Positions 17,501 through 25,257 of a DNA stretch of 64,000 nt are shown here, one piece after another. The position numbers and the translations under genes were made by a program. A model generated the notes under the pieces. The model saw only the letters and a program-made list of their open reading frames with translations. It was not told where the DNA came from and did not search any database. Every line of letters starts with the position of its first letter. Position 1 is the first letter of the stretch. Source of the DNA: Streptomyces aurantiogriseus (GTDB lineage Bacteria; Actinomycetota; Actinomycetes; Streptomycetales; Streptomycetaceae); contig NZ_BMSX01000007.1 of the NCBI RefSeq assembly GCF_014649375.1, positions 1 to 64,000 of the forward strand. Direction: 5' to 3'.

Positions 17501-18541
17501 GCGTCACGGTCGATGGAGGTCCGGGCGAACATGAAGGACCACCTCATGAACCGCCTGGAACTGCGACTCGGCGACACCATGGACTCCGAGATGGACCGCA
17601 AGGTCGCCGCCAACGTCCCGGTGGGCGTTCCGGGCCGCGGTCAGTCGCCGCAGAAGCTGCACTTCATGGCGGCGGTCCCCCGCATCGACGGGCTCGCCTC
17701 GGACACCGACCTCTCCGACGCCACGCAGGCGCTGGCCACGGAGGTCTCCCGCCACTGGCAGGCACCGCCGGCTCCCGAAGTACGGCTGCTGCCCCGGGAG
17801 TTCCCGGCCGCCCAGCTGCCGCCGGGCAACCGCTTCCCGCGCCAGGGCGTCGCCTTCGCCCTCGACGAGAACGCCCTCGAGCCGGTCTTCGTCGACTTCG
17901 AGCAGGACCCGTTCTTCCTCGTCTTCGGCGAGAGCGAGTCGGGCAAGTCGAACCTGCTGCGCCTGCTGATCAAGCAGCTGACGGAACGCTACTCGGGCGA
18001 CGAGTGCAAGCTGTTCGTGGTCGACAACCGGCGCTCCCTGCTGGACGTCACCCCGTCCTCCCACCTGGCCGAGTACATCCCGATGTCCAACGCCATGGAC
18101 CACCACATGTCCGCCCTCGCCAACCTGATGCAGCGCCGCACCCCGACCGCGGACGTGACGGCACAGCAGCTGCGGGACCGCAGCTGGTGGCAGGGGCCGA
18201 ACGTGTTCGTCGTCATCGACGACTACGACCTCGTCTCGACGTCCAGCGGAAACCCGCTGGCCGGGCTCACGGAACTGCTGCCGTTCGCCCGGGACGTGGG
18301 CGTGCGCTTCATCATCGCGCGCTCCACGGCCGGCGCGGGACGGGCCGCGTACGAGGCGTTCATGCAGCGCATCAAGGAACTGGGCGCGCAGGGCGTGGTG
18401 CTGGCGGGTGACCCCGGAGAGGGAGACGTCCTCGGCGGGGTCCGGCCCCGGCCGATGCCCGCGGGGCGGGGCGTCTTCGTCTCCCGTCGTCGGGGGAAGC
18501 CGTTGGTGCAGGTGGGGTTGGTGCCGGAAGGGACGTACTGA
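14573..18541 (+). CDS. eccC: Type VII secretion ATPase EccC (three FtsK/SpoIIIE domains)
   Basis: Motor of the ESX system; a single 1322-aa polypeptide (not split into Ca/Cb). An N-terminal pair of transmembrane helices lies at about residues 37-85, then the DUF/stalk region and three ATPase modules. P-loops are GATGSGKS (about 473-480), GGPQSGKS (about 831-838) and GESESGKS (about 1119-1126); Walker B stretches are LVLVIDEFSE, VFLVIDGWGN and VFVVIDDYDL. All three keep the P-loop Lys and a Walker B Asp, although domain 2 and 3 lack the usual Glu after it. GTG start at 14573 with a weak GGTGAG; it aligns with the conserved N-terminal pattern. Confidence 0.96.
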   Translation: MSHIVVKRPPRSLPSEVPTGEIAVQPPPELPRGHQESVLMQLLPTLGMGGSVVFFFTSGQPFMRIMGMVMIASTIAMSIAMVVRFRRGTQGQLADLRRDYLSYLAQTRRTTLDTARAQRDAQYYLHPSPEQLWALVAEGSRVWERRPGDEDFAQVRIGLGPQALATALVAPETGPVEQLEPLTAGALQRFLAVHGTLDDLPMAVSLRAFYHVTISGEPQSVRSSARALAGSLTALHSPEDLLLVVAAGRDELAHWEWVKWLPHVQASDAVDGAGSRRMIGSDARELENMIASRLGGRPRFHPNATPLPDEPHIVVLLDGVSLAPDSLLANPEGLQGVTVLEVVPGELTGTGGDLSIVVQPGALHLESGHGVVYEGTPDVLSYESAEVLARQLAPLRMASGGDDDEPLLANLEFTELLNLGDAASVDTRRTWRPRSLAERLRVPIGVGEDGRPVMLDLKEAAQEGMGPHGLCVGATGSGKSELLRTLVLGLAVTHSSETLNFVLADFKGGATFAGMAQMPHVAAVITNLADDLTLVDRMGDSIRGELNRRQEMLRDAGNYANIHDYEKARAAGAPLQPIPSLVLVIDEFSELLTAKPDFIEMFVQIGRIGRSLGVHLLLASQRLEEGRLRGLETYLSYRIGLRTFSAAESRAALGVPDAYELPNVPGSGFLKFGTNEMVRFKAAYVSGVYRSGTQRAALSGGPLPVDRRPVLFTAAEVPVRYVQVPQQSSGDEPEVDEALADTVLDVIVRRLEAQGPAAHQVWLPPLDSPPSLDALLPGLTAVQDRGLTQPGYEGAGRLVVPVGLVDKPYEQRRDALWVDFSGAAGHMQILGGPQSGKSTLLRSLICSFALTHTPYEVQFYGLDFGGGGMASVAGLPHVGGVASRLDPERVRRTVAEVYGVMTRREEYFRSAGIPSIGDFRARRARGEISVTDQPWGDVFLVIDGWGNFRADYETLEPVVLEMAARGLGYGIHVVLTASRSMEVRANMKDHLMNRLELRLGDTMDSEMDRKVAANVPVGVPGRGQSPQKLHFMAAVPRIDGLASDTDLSDATQALATEVSRHWQAPPAPEVRLLPREFPAAQLPPGNRFPRQGVAFALDENALEPVFVDFEQDPFFLVFGESESGKSNLLRLLIKQLTERYSGDECKLFVVDNRRSLLDVTPSSHLAEYIPMSNAMDHHMSALANLMQRRTPTADVTAQQLRDRSWWQGPNVFVVIDDYDLVSTSSGNPLAGLTELLPFARDVGVRFIIARSTAGAGRAAYEAFMQRIKELGAQGVVLAGDPGEGDVLGGVRPRPMPAGRGVFVSRRRGKPLVQVGLVPEGTY

Positions 18542-18645
18542 CGTTCTGAGGGGCCGTCCTGGGCACGTGAGTTGTCGTACTCGGCGCCGGGGGGCGTCAG
18601 GGGGACGTCTGATATGTCGTACGAGACGCGAGGAGGGACGCGCTG

Positions 18646-18849
18646 ATGGCGGGTATGAGGATCTTCATGATCCTTTTGGCCCTGGCGCTGGCGGGACTCG
18701 GCGCCGCCGACCAGCGCGCGCTGTGGTGGCGGTTCCGGGATCCGGCGGCTAACGAGCCGTCGGACTCGGCGTACCGGTCGAAGCGGATCGTGGCGTTCCT
18801 CTGTGCCGCGGTCATGATGGGCATGGTCCTGTGGACATTCACGTGGTGA
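18646..18849 (+). CDS. Small two-helix membrane protein
   Basis: 67 aa, start ATG 18646 with GAGGAGGG upstream. Two hydrophobic helices (about residues 4-21 and 47-66) flank a short polar loop (WWRFRDPAANEPSDSAYRS). No family recognised. It lies between eccC and the effector-like genes, so it is probably part of the T7SS locus. Confidence 0.7.
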   Translation: MAGMRIFMILLALALAGLGAADQRALWWRFRDPAANEPSDSAYRSKRIVAFLCAAVMMGMVLWTFTW

Positions 18850-18960
18850 GATCCGTGAACTCGCTTGAATCGAGTTCGCGGATCTGGCCTGTTGGTGACT
18901 GACAGGAGCAACCCGCCCGATACGCGGGCTTTCACGGGGACACGGGGAAGGGGCACGCCC

Positions 18961-19488
18961 ATGGCGTGGGACGAATGGGAACAGCTGAAGGCGGAGGCGG
19001 CCGCGGGGGGTGCGCCCCACATGCAGCTGAACCAGCTGGATCCCGGCAGCGGCCCGGTACGTCCTGCGCCGGATCCCGGTCAGTACGGCGAGCTGAAGGC
19101 AAGCCAAAGCGACCTGGCGAAGATCGGCACCCATGCGTTCGATCTATACAACGATCTCTGGAACAAGGGGCGTCGGGCGGTACCCACCAGTGAGCGTGCC
19201 GCCGGCAAGCTCAGCACTGCCGGCTTCGCCCTGGGCAGCGCGCTTCAGCACGTCGCGCTCCGCTGGGACGAACAGCTGGGCTCCCTCAGGGACGCGTGCG
19301 CGCACATCTCGAACCACATGACCGTCACGAAGAAGCTGCATGCCGGCGACGACCACTACATCCGCCGACAGATGAGCAGCATCGACGTGCTGGACGCGGG
19401 CTTCGACGAACGCGTCGGTGATCCCGGCAAGCCGAACTCGGTGTACGGCGAGAAGGATGACAAGAAGGACGACGAGAAGGGCAAGTAG
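18961..19488 (+). CDS. Helical WXG-like protein, putative partner of the 705-aa effector candidate
   Basis: 175 aa from ATG 18961 with GGGGAAGGGG upstream. The N-terminal 55 residues are Gly/Pro-rich. A helical middle carries ALRWDEQLGSLRDACAHISN, similar to the second half of WXG100 folds, then a highly charged Lys/Asp tail (KDDKKDDEKGK). It ends 5 nt before the next gene, so the two are cotranscribed and probably cofolded. Similar short proteins precede large T7SS cargo genes, but no specific name is justified. Confidence 0.7.
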   Translation: MAWDEWEQLKAEAAAGGAPHMQLNQLDPGSGPVRPAPDPGQYGELKASQSDLAKIGTHAFDLYNDLWNKGRRAVPTSERAAGKLSTAGFALGSALQHVALRWDEQLGSLRDACAHISNHMTVTKKLHAGDDHYIRRQMSSIDVLDAGFDERVGDPGKPNSVYGEKDDKKDDEKGK

Positions 19489-19493
19489 GACTG

Positions 19494-21611
19494 ATGGATC
19501 TCGACGCCCTTCGGAACATCGACTTCGGTCTGCTCGACGACGCCGTCGACGACTGGTCCACGATGGTCGACGACCTGGAAACGCTGATGGACGCCGCCGA
19601 GAAGGGCCTCCACGGCGCCGCCAACAAGGCCAACTGGGCGGGTTACAACGCAACCGTGTCGAAGGAGTTCATCGGCAAGACGGCCGGGGAGTTCACGGAC
19701 GCACACAGTCAGGCCTCGTCCATTCACAAGATCCTCAGGGACACCCGGGACGAGCTGAAGAGCTACAAGGGGCAGCTCAACGACGCCATCGAGCGGGGCC
19801 GTCAGAAGAACCTGACGGTGATCGGCTACGAGGGTGGGTTCACGGTCACGTCCAGCGTCCCGCCGGAGGGGCGCGCCCAGCAGGACAAGGACAACCAGGG
19901 TGAGATCACCGCGCTGCGCGACGAGATCCAGAAGATCCTGGAGAAGGCGACCGAGAGCGACACCTCGGCCAGCACCGTCCTGATGGCAATCGCCGATCAG
20001 AGCAAGCTGGGTTTCTCGGACGTCGACTACGCCGACCGGGACTCGGCGGCCGAGGCCATCAAGGAGGCCGATGAGCTAACCGAGTTGGCGAAGAAGAATC
20101 CCGAGGACCTGACGCCCAAGGAGTTCGACCGGCTCAACACGATCCTGAAGAAGAACGCGGACGACGAACTGTTCGCGGCACGCTTCGCTACCCGCCTGGG
20201 GGCGGAAGGGACCCTCGACTTCTGGACCGGTATCAACGACCCGCACAGTGCCTGGAAACTGGGCCAGCAGCGGGCCGACCAGTACGACGACCTGCAGAAG
20301 AACCTCAGTCTCGCGCTCGCCACGGCTTCGCAGAGCGACAGCGCCGGCATGACCGAGTGGAAATCCAGCATGGTCGACCTGGTCGACAAGCCGGTGGGCC
20401 GCAACGGCGGTTTCCCCCTCGGTGGTCAGGTCATGTCCAACCTGATGCGGTGGGGCGACTACGACGACCGGTTCCTCGTCGACTACGGCGACAAGCTGAT
20501 CGAGACGGAGAAACAGTTCACGGGCAACGGCCGGCACGGTGCCTGGGCCGGCACCGGCGCCGACCCTCTCCTCAACCGCACCGGCACCGACTCGGGCTGG
20601 GATCCGATGACCGGATACCTCAAAGCACTTTCCAACAGCCCTGACGCGGCTACGAAGTTCTTCAACGGCACCTTCGTCACCAAGGACGAGGACCACGACT
20701 TCACCCACGACACGGACGGCGACGGCAAGCAGGGCAGGCGGACCCTCAGCAACTTCGACTACCTCTTCGAGGAGCGGGACTGGCCGCAGGACCGGGACGC
20801 CAAGGGCGAGGACAGTATCGCGGGGCGGAACTACCTGGCTGCGGCGCTGGAGGCGGCTACTACGGGGCATCCGGCTGGGGAGACGCCGACGGTCGACACG
20901 CCTCCGCACAATGCAGCACAGACAAAGCTCATGGAGAGCCTGGTCGCATCGATCGGGGACGATCCTGAGCGGCTGACCAAGTACGGGTACATGTCCGACA
21001 GCATCGGTCAGATCGCCTCGGAGTATCTGCCGGACATGAACCGGGCCATGAGCGATGTGAAGAGAGACCCAGAGTCGGAACCGTGGCAGGACATTGCAAA
21101 GCTGTACCCCATTTCCGGATCCGAAGCCAAGCTCGAGCACACGGATGTAACCAAGCTTCTCTTTGCCGTTGGACAGAATGAGGAGGGTTACGCCGCTGTT
21201 GAGGTTGGCCAGAAGGCATACATGGGCAAGCTGATGGACTACCACCTGAACCCGGACCTGCCGCCGGCGCTACGCGTCCCCGATAGCCCCGAGCTCATCG
21301 TCCAACAGATCACTTCGCGATCGGGGGAAGTGTCCGGCACTCTAGGGCTTGGCGTCCAGGAGGCCATCGGGAGTGAAGCCTCGGACAAGGACAAGGCGTA
21401 CGAACACTCTGTGGCTCAGCGCAAGAACTGGATTTCCGGTGGGGTCGGCACCGCTGTCGGCGTAGGCACTTCTTTTATCGCAACCCCGTGGGTAGGTGCC
21501 CTAGTTGGCGGAGGAGCGGGCACTGTTACCAGCATGGTCCTGGAATCGGTATTCCAGAATGCTGAGGGGAATGCGATGGACGACGCCAAGAAGACTGGCG
21601 GAGAGTTTTGA
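19494..21611 (+). CDS. Large helical T7SS effector candidate
   Basis: 705 aa. The first about 110 residues are a long-helix WXG/LXG-like segment (DDAVDDWSTMVDDLETLMDA, NKANWAGYNATVSKEF). A mostly helical middle follows with a Trp/Asp-rich section (TDSGWDPMTGYLKALSNSPD), the pattern of Streptomyces DUF6571-type proteins. A C-terminal glycine-zipper hydrophobic hairpin (ISGGVGTAVGVGTSFI, WVGALVGGGAGTV) is membrane-active in appearance. Codon use and GC drop in the last third. It sits 5 nt after the 175-aa gene and is followed by a 54-aa ORF and two lipoproteins. I infer a secreted toxin-like substrate; no catalytic domain is recognised. Confidence 0.7.
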   Translation: MDLDALRNIDFGLLDDAVDDWSTMVDDLETLMDAAEKGLHGAANKANWAGYNATVSKEFIGKTAGEFTDAHSQASSIHKILRDTRDELKSYKGQLNDAIERGRQKNLTVIGYEGGFTVTSSVPPEGRAQQDKDNQGEITALRDEIQKILEKATESDTSASTVLMAIADQSKLGFSDVDYADRDSAAEAIKEADELTELAKKNPEDLTPKEFDRLNTILKKNADDELFAARFATRLGAEGTLDFWTGINDPHSAWKLGQQRADQYDDLQKNLSLALATASQSDSAGMTEWKSSMVDLVDKPVGRNGGFPLGGQVMSNLMRWGDYDDRFLVDYGDKLIETEKQFTGNGRHGAWAGTGADPLLNRTGTDSGWDPMTGYLKALSNSPDAATKFFNGTFVTKDEDHDFTHDTDGDGKQGRRTLSNFDYLFEERDWPQDRDAKGEDSIAGRNYLAAALEAATTGHPAGETPTVDTPPHNAAQTKLMESLVASIGDDPERLTKYGYMSDSIGQIASEYLPDMNRAMSDVKRDPESEPWQDIAKLYPISGSEAKLEHTDVTKLLFAVGQNEEGYAAVEVGQKAYMGKLMDYHLNPDLPPALRVPDSPELIVQQITSRSGEVSGTLGLGVQEAIGSEASDKDKAYEHSVAQRKNWISGGVGTAVGVGTSFIATPWVGALVGGGAGTVTSMVLESVFQNAEGNAMDDAKKTGGEF

Positions 21612-21632
21612 CAAGAGGGCCAGGTGAGAAAT

Positions 21633-21797
21633 ATGGCCATCGCAGAATCCGCAGCCCGAACGGCAGTGGATAAGTACGGTTTGACCGACTCTGAAGACCT
21701 TGACGCTACAGCCAGGGAGTCAGCACGCCAGGGCTACTACAATGCGCGACTGATTCTCGACGGAGGGGCTCCAGGAAGTACCACAGATTTCGGATAA
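21633..21797 (+). CDS. 54-aa hypothetical protein after the effector candidate
   Basis: ATG 21633 to TAA 21797, with AGGTGAG 5 nt upstream; 54 residues starting MAIAESAARTAVDKYGLTDS. A soluble helical N-terminus is followed by a short Gly/Thr tail. It lies 21 nt after the 705-aa gene and 23 nt before a lipoprotein gene, in lower-GC DNA. It could be a small immunity/chaperone or a remnant of a larger gene. Confidence 0.6.
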   Translation: MAIAESAARTAVDKYGLTDSEDLDATARESARQGYYNARLILDGGAPGSTTDFG

Positions 21798-21820
21798 CAC
21801 GCTGCCCGGAAGGGAGATTC

Positions 21821-22372
21821 ATGAATCACCACCGAAGAGCCTTCAAGCGCCCTCCGATGGCTACTTTTGCCACAGTCACAGCTCTCGCTTTCACCCTTTC
21901 AGGTTGCTCCGGCGATGAGCCGAAACGCGAGTACACCGTTCCGGACTCCCTATGTGGTACGGCGATCAACGCCGACGATCTGGCGCCCTTCCTTCCAGCC
22001 GGAAAGAAAATCACCATCAGAGACAAATCATACTCATGGACCGCCATATGCAAGATAGTGGTCGACGATACGCTCATCGTGACCACCAGCCAAACATGGC
22101 TGAAAGAGGGGACTACGACAGAAAACTTCGCATACGGCCAAACGCTTGACACTCCCAAGAATTCTGCAGACGAGGGGAGATTCCGATACTCGGGTTACGA
22201 GGCCTTCGGCAAGACGCAAAACTGCGTTGACACGAGGAACAAGCAAGCACTGTATACGGCGATCCAAGCCCAAGGATCAAAGCATCGGGATGCCGAAGCG
22301 ATGAAGCGCCTCATCATCTCCTTCACAAAAGCGGTAGAGAAATCGGCGGAGTGCAAGGAGGGAGCCAAGTAA
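21821..22372 (+). CDS. Lipoprotein, possible immunity factor
   Basis: 183 aa from ATG 21821 with GGAAGGGAG upstream. Lipoprotein signal with lipobox LSGC (Cys 29). The mature part begins GDEPKREYTVPDSLCGT and has several Cys (DSLCGT, AICKIV, QNCVDT, AECKEG), consistent with disulfides on the outer face of the membrane. GC is far below the genome: in 22021-22080 only 28 of 60 bases are G/C. It is directly downstream of the effector-like genes and 44 nt before a second lipoprotein gene of similar plan. A surface immunity role is inference. Confidence 0.75.
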   Translation: MNHHRRAFKRPPMATFATVTALAFTLSGCSGDEPKREYTVPDSLCGTAINADDLAPFLPAGKKITIRDKSYSWTAICKIVVDDTLIVTTSQTWLKEGTTTENFAYGQTLDTPKNSADEGRFRYSGYEAFGKTQNCVDTRNKQALYTAIQAQGSKHRDAEAMKRLIISFTKAVEKSAECKEGAK

Positions 22373-22416
22373 CGACCGTGACAGGAACCCAAGTGCGGGG
22401 TGGGAAAGGTCTCTCA

Positions 22417-23013
22417 ATGCGGAGCCGTAGTGTGCTGAGATCGGCGTCTCTCGTATGCGCCGTTCTGCTTACCTTCGTCGGCTGCGCCGGTGAGGACAAG
22501 AGCGAGATCAAGGCAGACGAGGTCTGCCCGTCTCTGGGCTCCTCGTCCAACGCTGCTGAGGCTCTGCGGAAGGTACTGCCCGAAGAATCCTCGTACTCCT
22601 TCGAAGACGATGTGAAACCCCGCGCCGCAGTCACTGACACGGTCTACGAGCCGTCCTGTTTCGTCTCTGGAAGCGGCAAGCAACTACTGGTCGCAAAGTC
22701 CCTCCTAATGCGAGACGAGTCGGCAGCCAGCTGGACGCGGTGGGTCAAGGGTACGGCTGCGAACAATGCGTCCGTCGCATCGCTCACGCCTTTTACCGAC
22801 GATAAGAAAGCCGTAGCCTCCAGCCGATTCGCGGCCATCTTCATGCCCTGCACCTCAGCAGGGAAGGTCCCGGGCGGGCAGTACAACGTGAGTGTTTCCG
22901 TCGAGTTGAAGCAGGCGGGCAGCACCAGCGATACCGCAGCCCGTGATGAATTGATCAAGTTGGTGAAGCACGCCGCTTCTTACTCCCACGGCAAAGCCAA
23001 GTGCGACATGTGA
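22417..23013 (+). CDS. Second lipoprotein, possible immunity factor
   Basis: 198 aa from ATG 22417 (GGGAAAGG upstream); the longer frame from 22351 overlaps the previous gene and adds a polar extension ahead of the signal peptide. Lipobox FVGC. The mature region has conserved-looking Cys (DEVCPSL, PSCFVSG, MPCTSAG, KCDM). The layout resembles the preceding lipoprotein (short polar start, Cys-containing region after a Thr/Val-rich block, C-terminal Cys), suggesting an old duplication. It ends at a strong terminator. Confidence 0.75.
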   Translation: MRSRSVLRSASLVCAVLLTFVGCAGEDKSEIKADEVCPSLGSSSNAAEALRKVLPEESSYSFEDDVKPRAAVTDTVYEPSCFVSGSGKQLLVAKSLLMRDESAASWTRWVKGTAANNASVASLTPFTDDKKAVASSRFAAIFMPCTSAGKVPGGQYNVSVSVELKQAGSTSDTAARDELIKLVKHAASYSHGKAKCDM

Positions 23014-23071
23014 CCCGAGATCGCCGGATGTCGCCGCTGCATGCGGCATAACGTGAATTCCGGTACAGCAA

Positions 23072-23102
23072 AGGGTGGGCACCTCCCGTGCGTGCCCACC
23101 CT
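23072..23102. terminator. Bidirectional terminator
   Basis: Perfect 11-bp arms AGGGTGGGCAC (23072-23082) and GTGCCCACCCT (23092-23102), 9-nt loop, between convergent genes ending at 23013 and 23124. Confidence 0.8.
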
Positions 23103-23123
23103 GTTGAGCTGTGCTGCTCGGCG

Positions 23124-23426
23124 TTACATGAAGTAGCTGGCGCCCTTCAGGTCGCCGCCCCGGTAGTCACCGCCGGCGGTGTGGACCAGCTTCGAGATCT
23201 GCACCAGCGCCGAGTGGATGCCCCGGGCGTGCGTGTCCCACTGGCCGGCCTTCTTCTGGAACTCGCTGTACGCTTCGCCGCCCCAGCCCGCGGACACGTT
23301 GAGCACGGCCTGCTTCAGGGCTTCCAGGTCTTCCTCGAGCTTCGTGGCCTGGTTGCCGAGCTCGGTGGCGAGCGCGTCCATGGTGCCGTACGTGACGGCA
23401 AGTTCGTCGTAGTGGACTCCGGACAT
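23124..23426 (-). CDS. WXG100 protein (EsxA/EsxB-like)
   Basis: 100-aa secreted ESX carrier/substrate. Helix-turn-helix with the turn motif SAGWGGEAYSEF and flanking heptad-like helices. ATG 23426 with GAGGGAACC upstream. It is the second gene after its probable partner at 23506-23844; together they correspond in position to the EsxB/EsxA pair of the S. coelicolor ESX locus. The C-terminal tail GDYRGGDLKGASYFM is longer than the minimal family and may carry the secretion signal. Confidence 0.9.
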   Translation of the reverse strand: MSGVHYDELAVTYGTMDALATELGNQATKLEEDLEALKQAVLNVSAGWGGEAYSEFQKKAGQWDTHARGIHSALVQISKLVHTAGGDYRGGDLKGASYFM

Positions 23427-23505
23427 GGTTCCCTCGTTTCTTTGAAGATTTCAGCCGGACTCCGCAGCCCGGACAGCGGTGCGGCTCGGTGCCGCCGATG
23501 GCTCG

Positions 23506-23844
23506 TCAGTAGCTGTTGAGCGCCGAAGTCTTTCCACCGAGATCGTCGACCTGGATCTTGGTCATGTCGGCCTCGATCTGGTCTTCGAGGTTGCGCTTGT
23601 CGGTCTTGTTCATGTGGATGCCCTCGAGGAAGTCGTCGAGCATCTTCCCGATCCCGGCCATGTGGCCGTTGATCTCCGTCTGCTTCGTGTTGAACGACAT
23701 GGCGCCCTGGCCCGTCCAGTGCTTCTCGATCATGTCGATCGTGCCCTGGAGCTTCGCGAGCGACTGCCGGATGTTGTCGTAGCGATCGATGACTTCCGTC
23801 TGAAGCTTCTGTACGTCGCTTTCATTGAGCTTGCGGTCGACCAT
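23506..23844 (-). CDS. WXG100 protein (EsxA/EsxB-like partner)
   Basis: 112 aa, WXG turn in IEKHWTGQGAMSF with helices on both sides (VIDRYDNIRQSLAKLQGTI; IGKMLDDFLEGIHMNKTDK). ATG 23844 with AAAGGGAG upstream. Located 79 nt before the second WXG100 gene and downstream of the accessory mycosin, so probably cotranscribed. Expected to form a four-helix heterodimer with its neighbour. Confidence 0.9.
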   Translation of the reverse strand: MVDRKLNESDVQKLQTEVIDRYDNIRQSLAKLQGTIDMIEKHWTGQGAMSFNTKQTEINGHMAGIGKMLDDFLEGIHMNKTDKRNLEDQIEADMTKIQVDDLGGKTSALNSY

Positions 23845-23958
23845 GTCGGCACTCCCTTTCGTGAGAGCTGTGGTTCGTTTCCGCGCGTCCCCGAGTGGTG
23901 CCGCGCTGATCGCCGTACTCAGGTGTGTCTGAGTCGTACGTGAGTCGTGCGTGAGTCG

Positions 23959-25230
23959 TCATGCTCCTCGCCGCGAACGGATCACCGCGAAGGCGCCGCC
24001 CCCGATCACCAGAACAGCTCCTGCGGCTCCGAGGGCCACCCACATCGTGGTGTTGTCGGAGGATTCCGAGCTTGATCCTGCCGCCGAAGTCTGGCCGCCT
24101 GAAGTGTCCTTGGGCGCTTGTGACGAGGTTGATGCGGAAGCGGACGGCTTGGCGCCCGTGGCGTCCGTGACACCCGCCGCGTTCTCCTTGGCGAGCGGGT
24201 CGGTGCCGGCCGAACCGGGGTTGATGGCGCTGTTCTCCAACACCTTGCGGGGGCGGATCAGCCCGTAGCCGAGGTACGTGCTCGGGTCGTCCTTCGCCCA
24301 GTCGCGTCCGGCGGTGTCGATGAGACTGGCGAGGACCTGGTTGGCGGTCCAGTCGGGGTGGGCGGACCAGATGAGGGCGGCGGAGGCGGAGGCTATGGCG
24401 GTGGCTTGGCTGGTGCCCTGGCCGGTGCAGTACGAACGGAATGTGTTGTCGCACCAGGTGGGGACGTCCAGACCAGGGGAGGCCAGGTCGACGTAGTTGC
24501 CGTGCTCGGAGAACTTTCCGACCGTTCCGGACTTGTCTGAAGCGGCGATGCCGACTACGTAGGGGTAGGCGGCGGGGTATCCGATGAAGTTCTTCTCTTG
24601 GGCGTCGTTGCCGGTACCGGCGATCATCAGCTTGCCCTTGGAGTGGGCGTACTTGACGGCTGCTTTCACATCGGGCTCGTCGATGTTGCCACCATAAGAC
24701 ATGTTAATGATCTTGACATCACTGTCAGCGATGGCCCTGATCACCGCCGCCTCATCAGGAGCCTTTTCCAAATCGGACTTATTCTGACCTTTGAGCGCGA
24801 TTCGGTAAGGGACGATCTTCGCACCCGGGGCCAGGCCCTTGAGGCCACCTTCGGCCCCGGTGCCTGCGATGAGTTCCGCCATGCTTGTCCCATGGCCCAA
24901 ATAGTCGTCAGTCGCCTTATAGGCAACGGCCTTCGGAACCTCGTTGACGAGCACTTGGCCCTTAAGTGACGGAGTGTCGGGGTTAACTCCCGTATCCACA
25001 ACGGCCACCTTGACGCCTTGGCCGGTACTCACCTTCCACATCTCGTCGGCCTTCATTGCCGACAGATACCACTGCTGGGACTGGACGTCTGCTGCTGCCG
25101 CACTCGGAGCCAAACCTGCCGACAGGGCCGCCAAGGCACCGAGTGTCGACCAAACAGCGGAAACCCGTCTTCCATTCCGTCCCGTGAAAGTCGCGCTCCA
25201 CCCGCCGCATCGGCTGATCCCTGCCACCAT
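23959..25230 (-). CDS. Accessory mycosin (S8 subtilisin-like protease)
   Basis: 423 aa. Signal sequence (about residues 24-47, ending PSAAAADV). Subtilase triad: Asp in VAVVDTGVN, His in LGHGTSMAEL, Ser in GQGTSQATAIAS; oxyanion Asn in GTGNDAQ. A Ser/Thr-rich linker precedes a C-terminal transmembrane helix (MWVALGAAGAVLVIGGG) and a short basic tail (RSRRGA), the mycosin layout. The Ser loop lacks the usual Pro (GTSxxxP), and the sequence is diverged from the copy at 31926-33182. It follows the 568-aa cargo candidate by 27 nt. Likely processes or licenses the adjacent substrates. Confidence 0.88.
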   Translation of the reverse strand: MVAGISRCGGWSATFTGRNGRRVSAVWSTLGALAALSAGLAPSAAAADVQSQQWYLSAMKADEMWKVSTGQGVKVAVVDTGVNPDTPSLKGQVLVNEVPKAVAYKATDDYLGHGTSMAELIAGTGAEGGLKGLAPGAKIVPYRIALKGQNKSDLEKAPDEAAVIRAIADSDVKIINMSYGGNIDEPDVKAAVKYAHSKGKLMIAGTGNDAQEKNFIGYPAAYPYVVGIAASDKSGTVGKFSEHGNYVDLASPGLDVPTWCDNTFRSYCTGQGTSQATAIASASAALIWSAHPDWTANQVLASLIDTAGRDWAKDDPSTYLGYGLIRPRKVLENSAINPGSAGTDPLAKENAAGVTDATGAKPSASASTSSQAPKDTSGGQTSAAGSSSESSDNTTMWVALGAAGAVLVIGGGAFAVIRSRRGA

Positions 25231-25257
25231 GCCTCGCTTGTCCTCGCTCTTGTCCGG

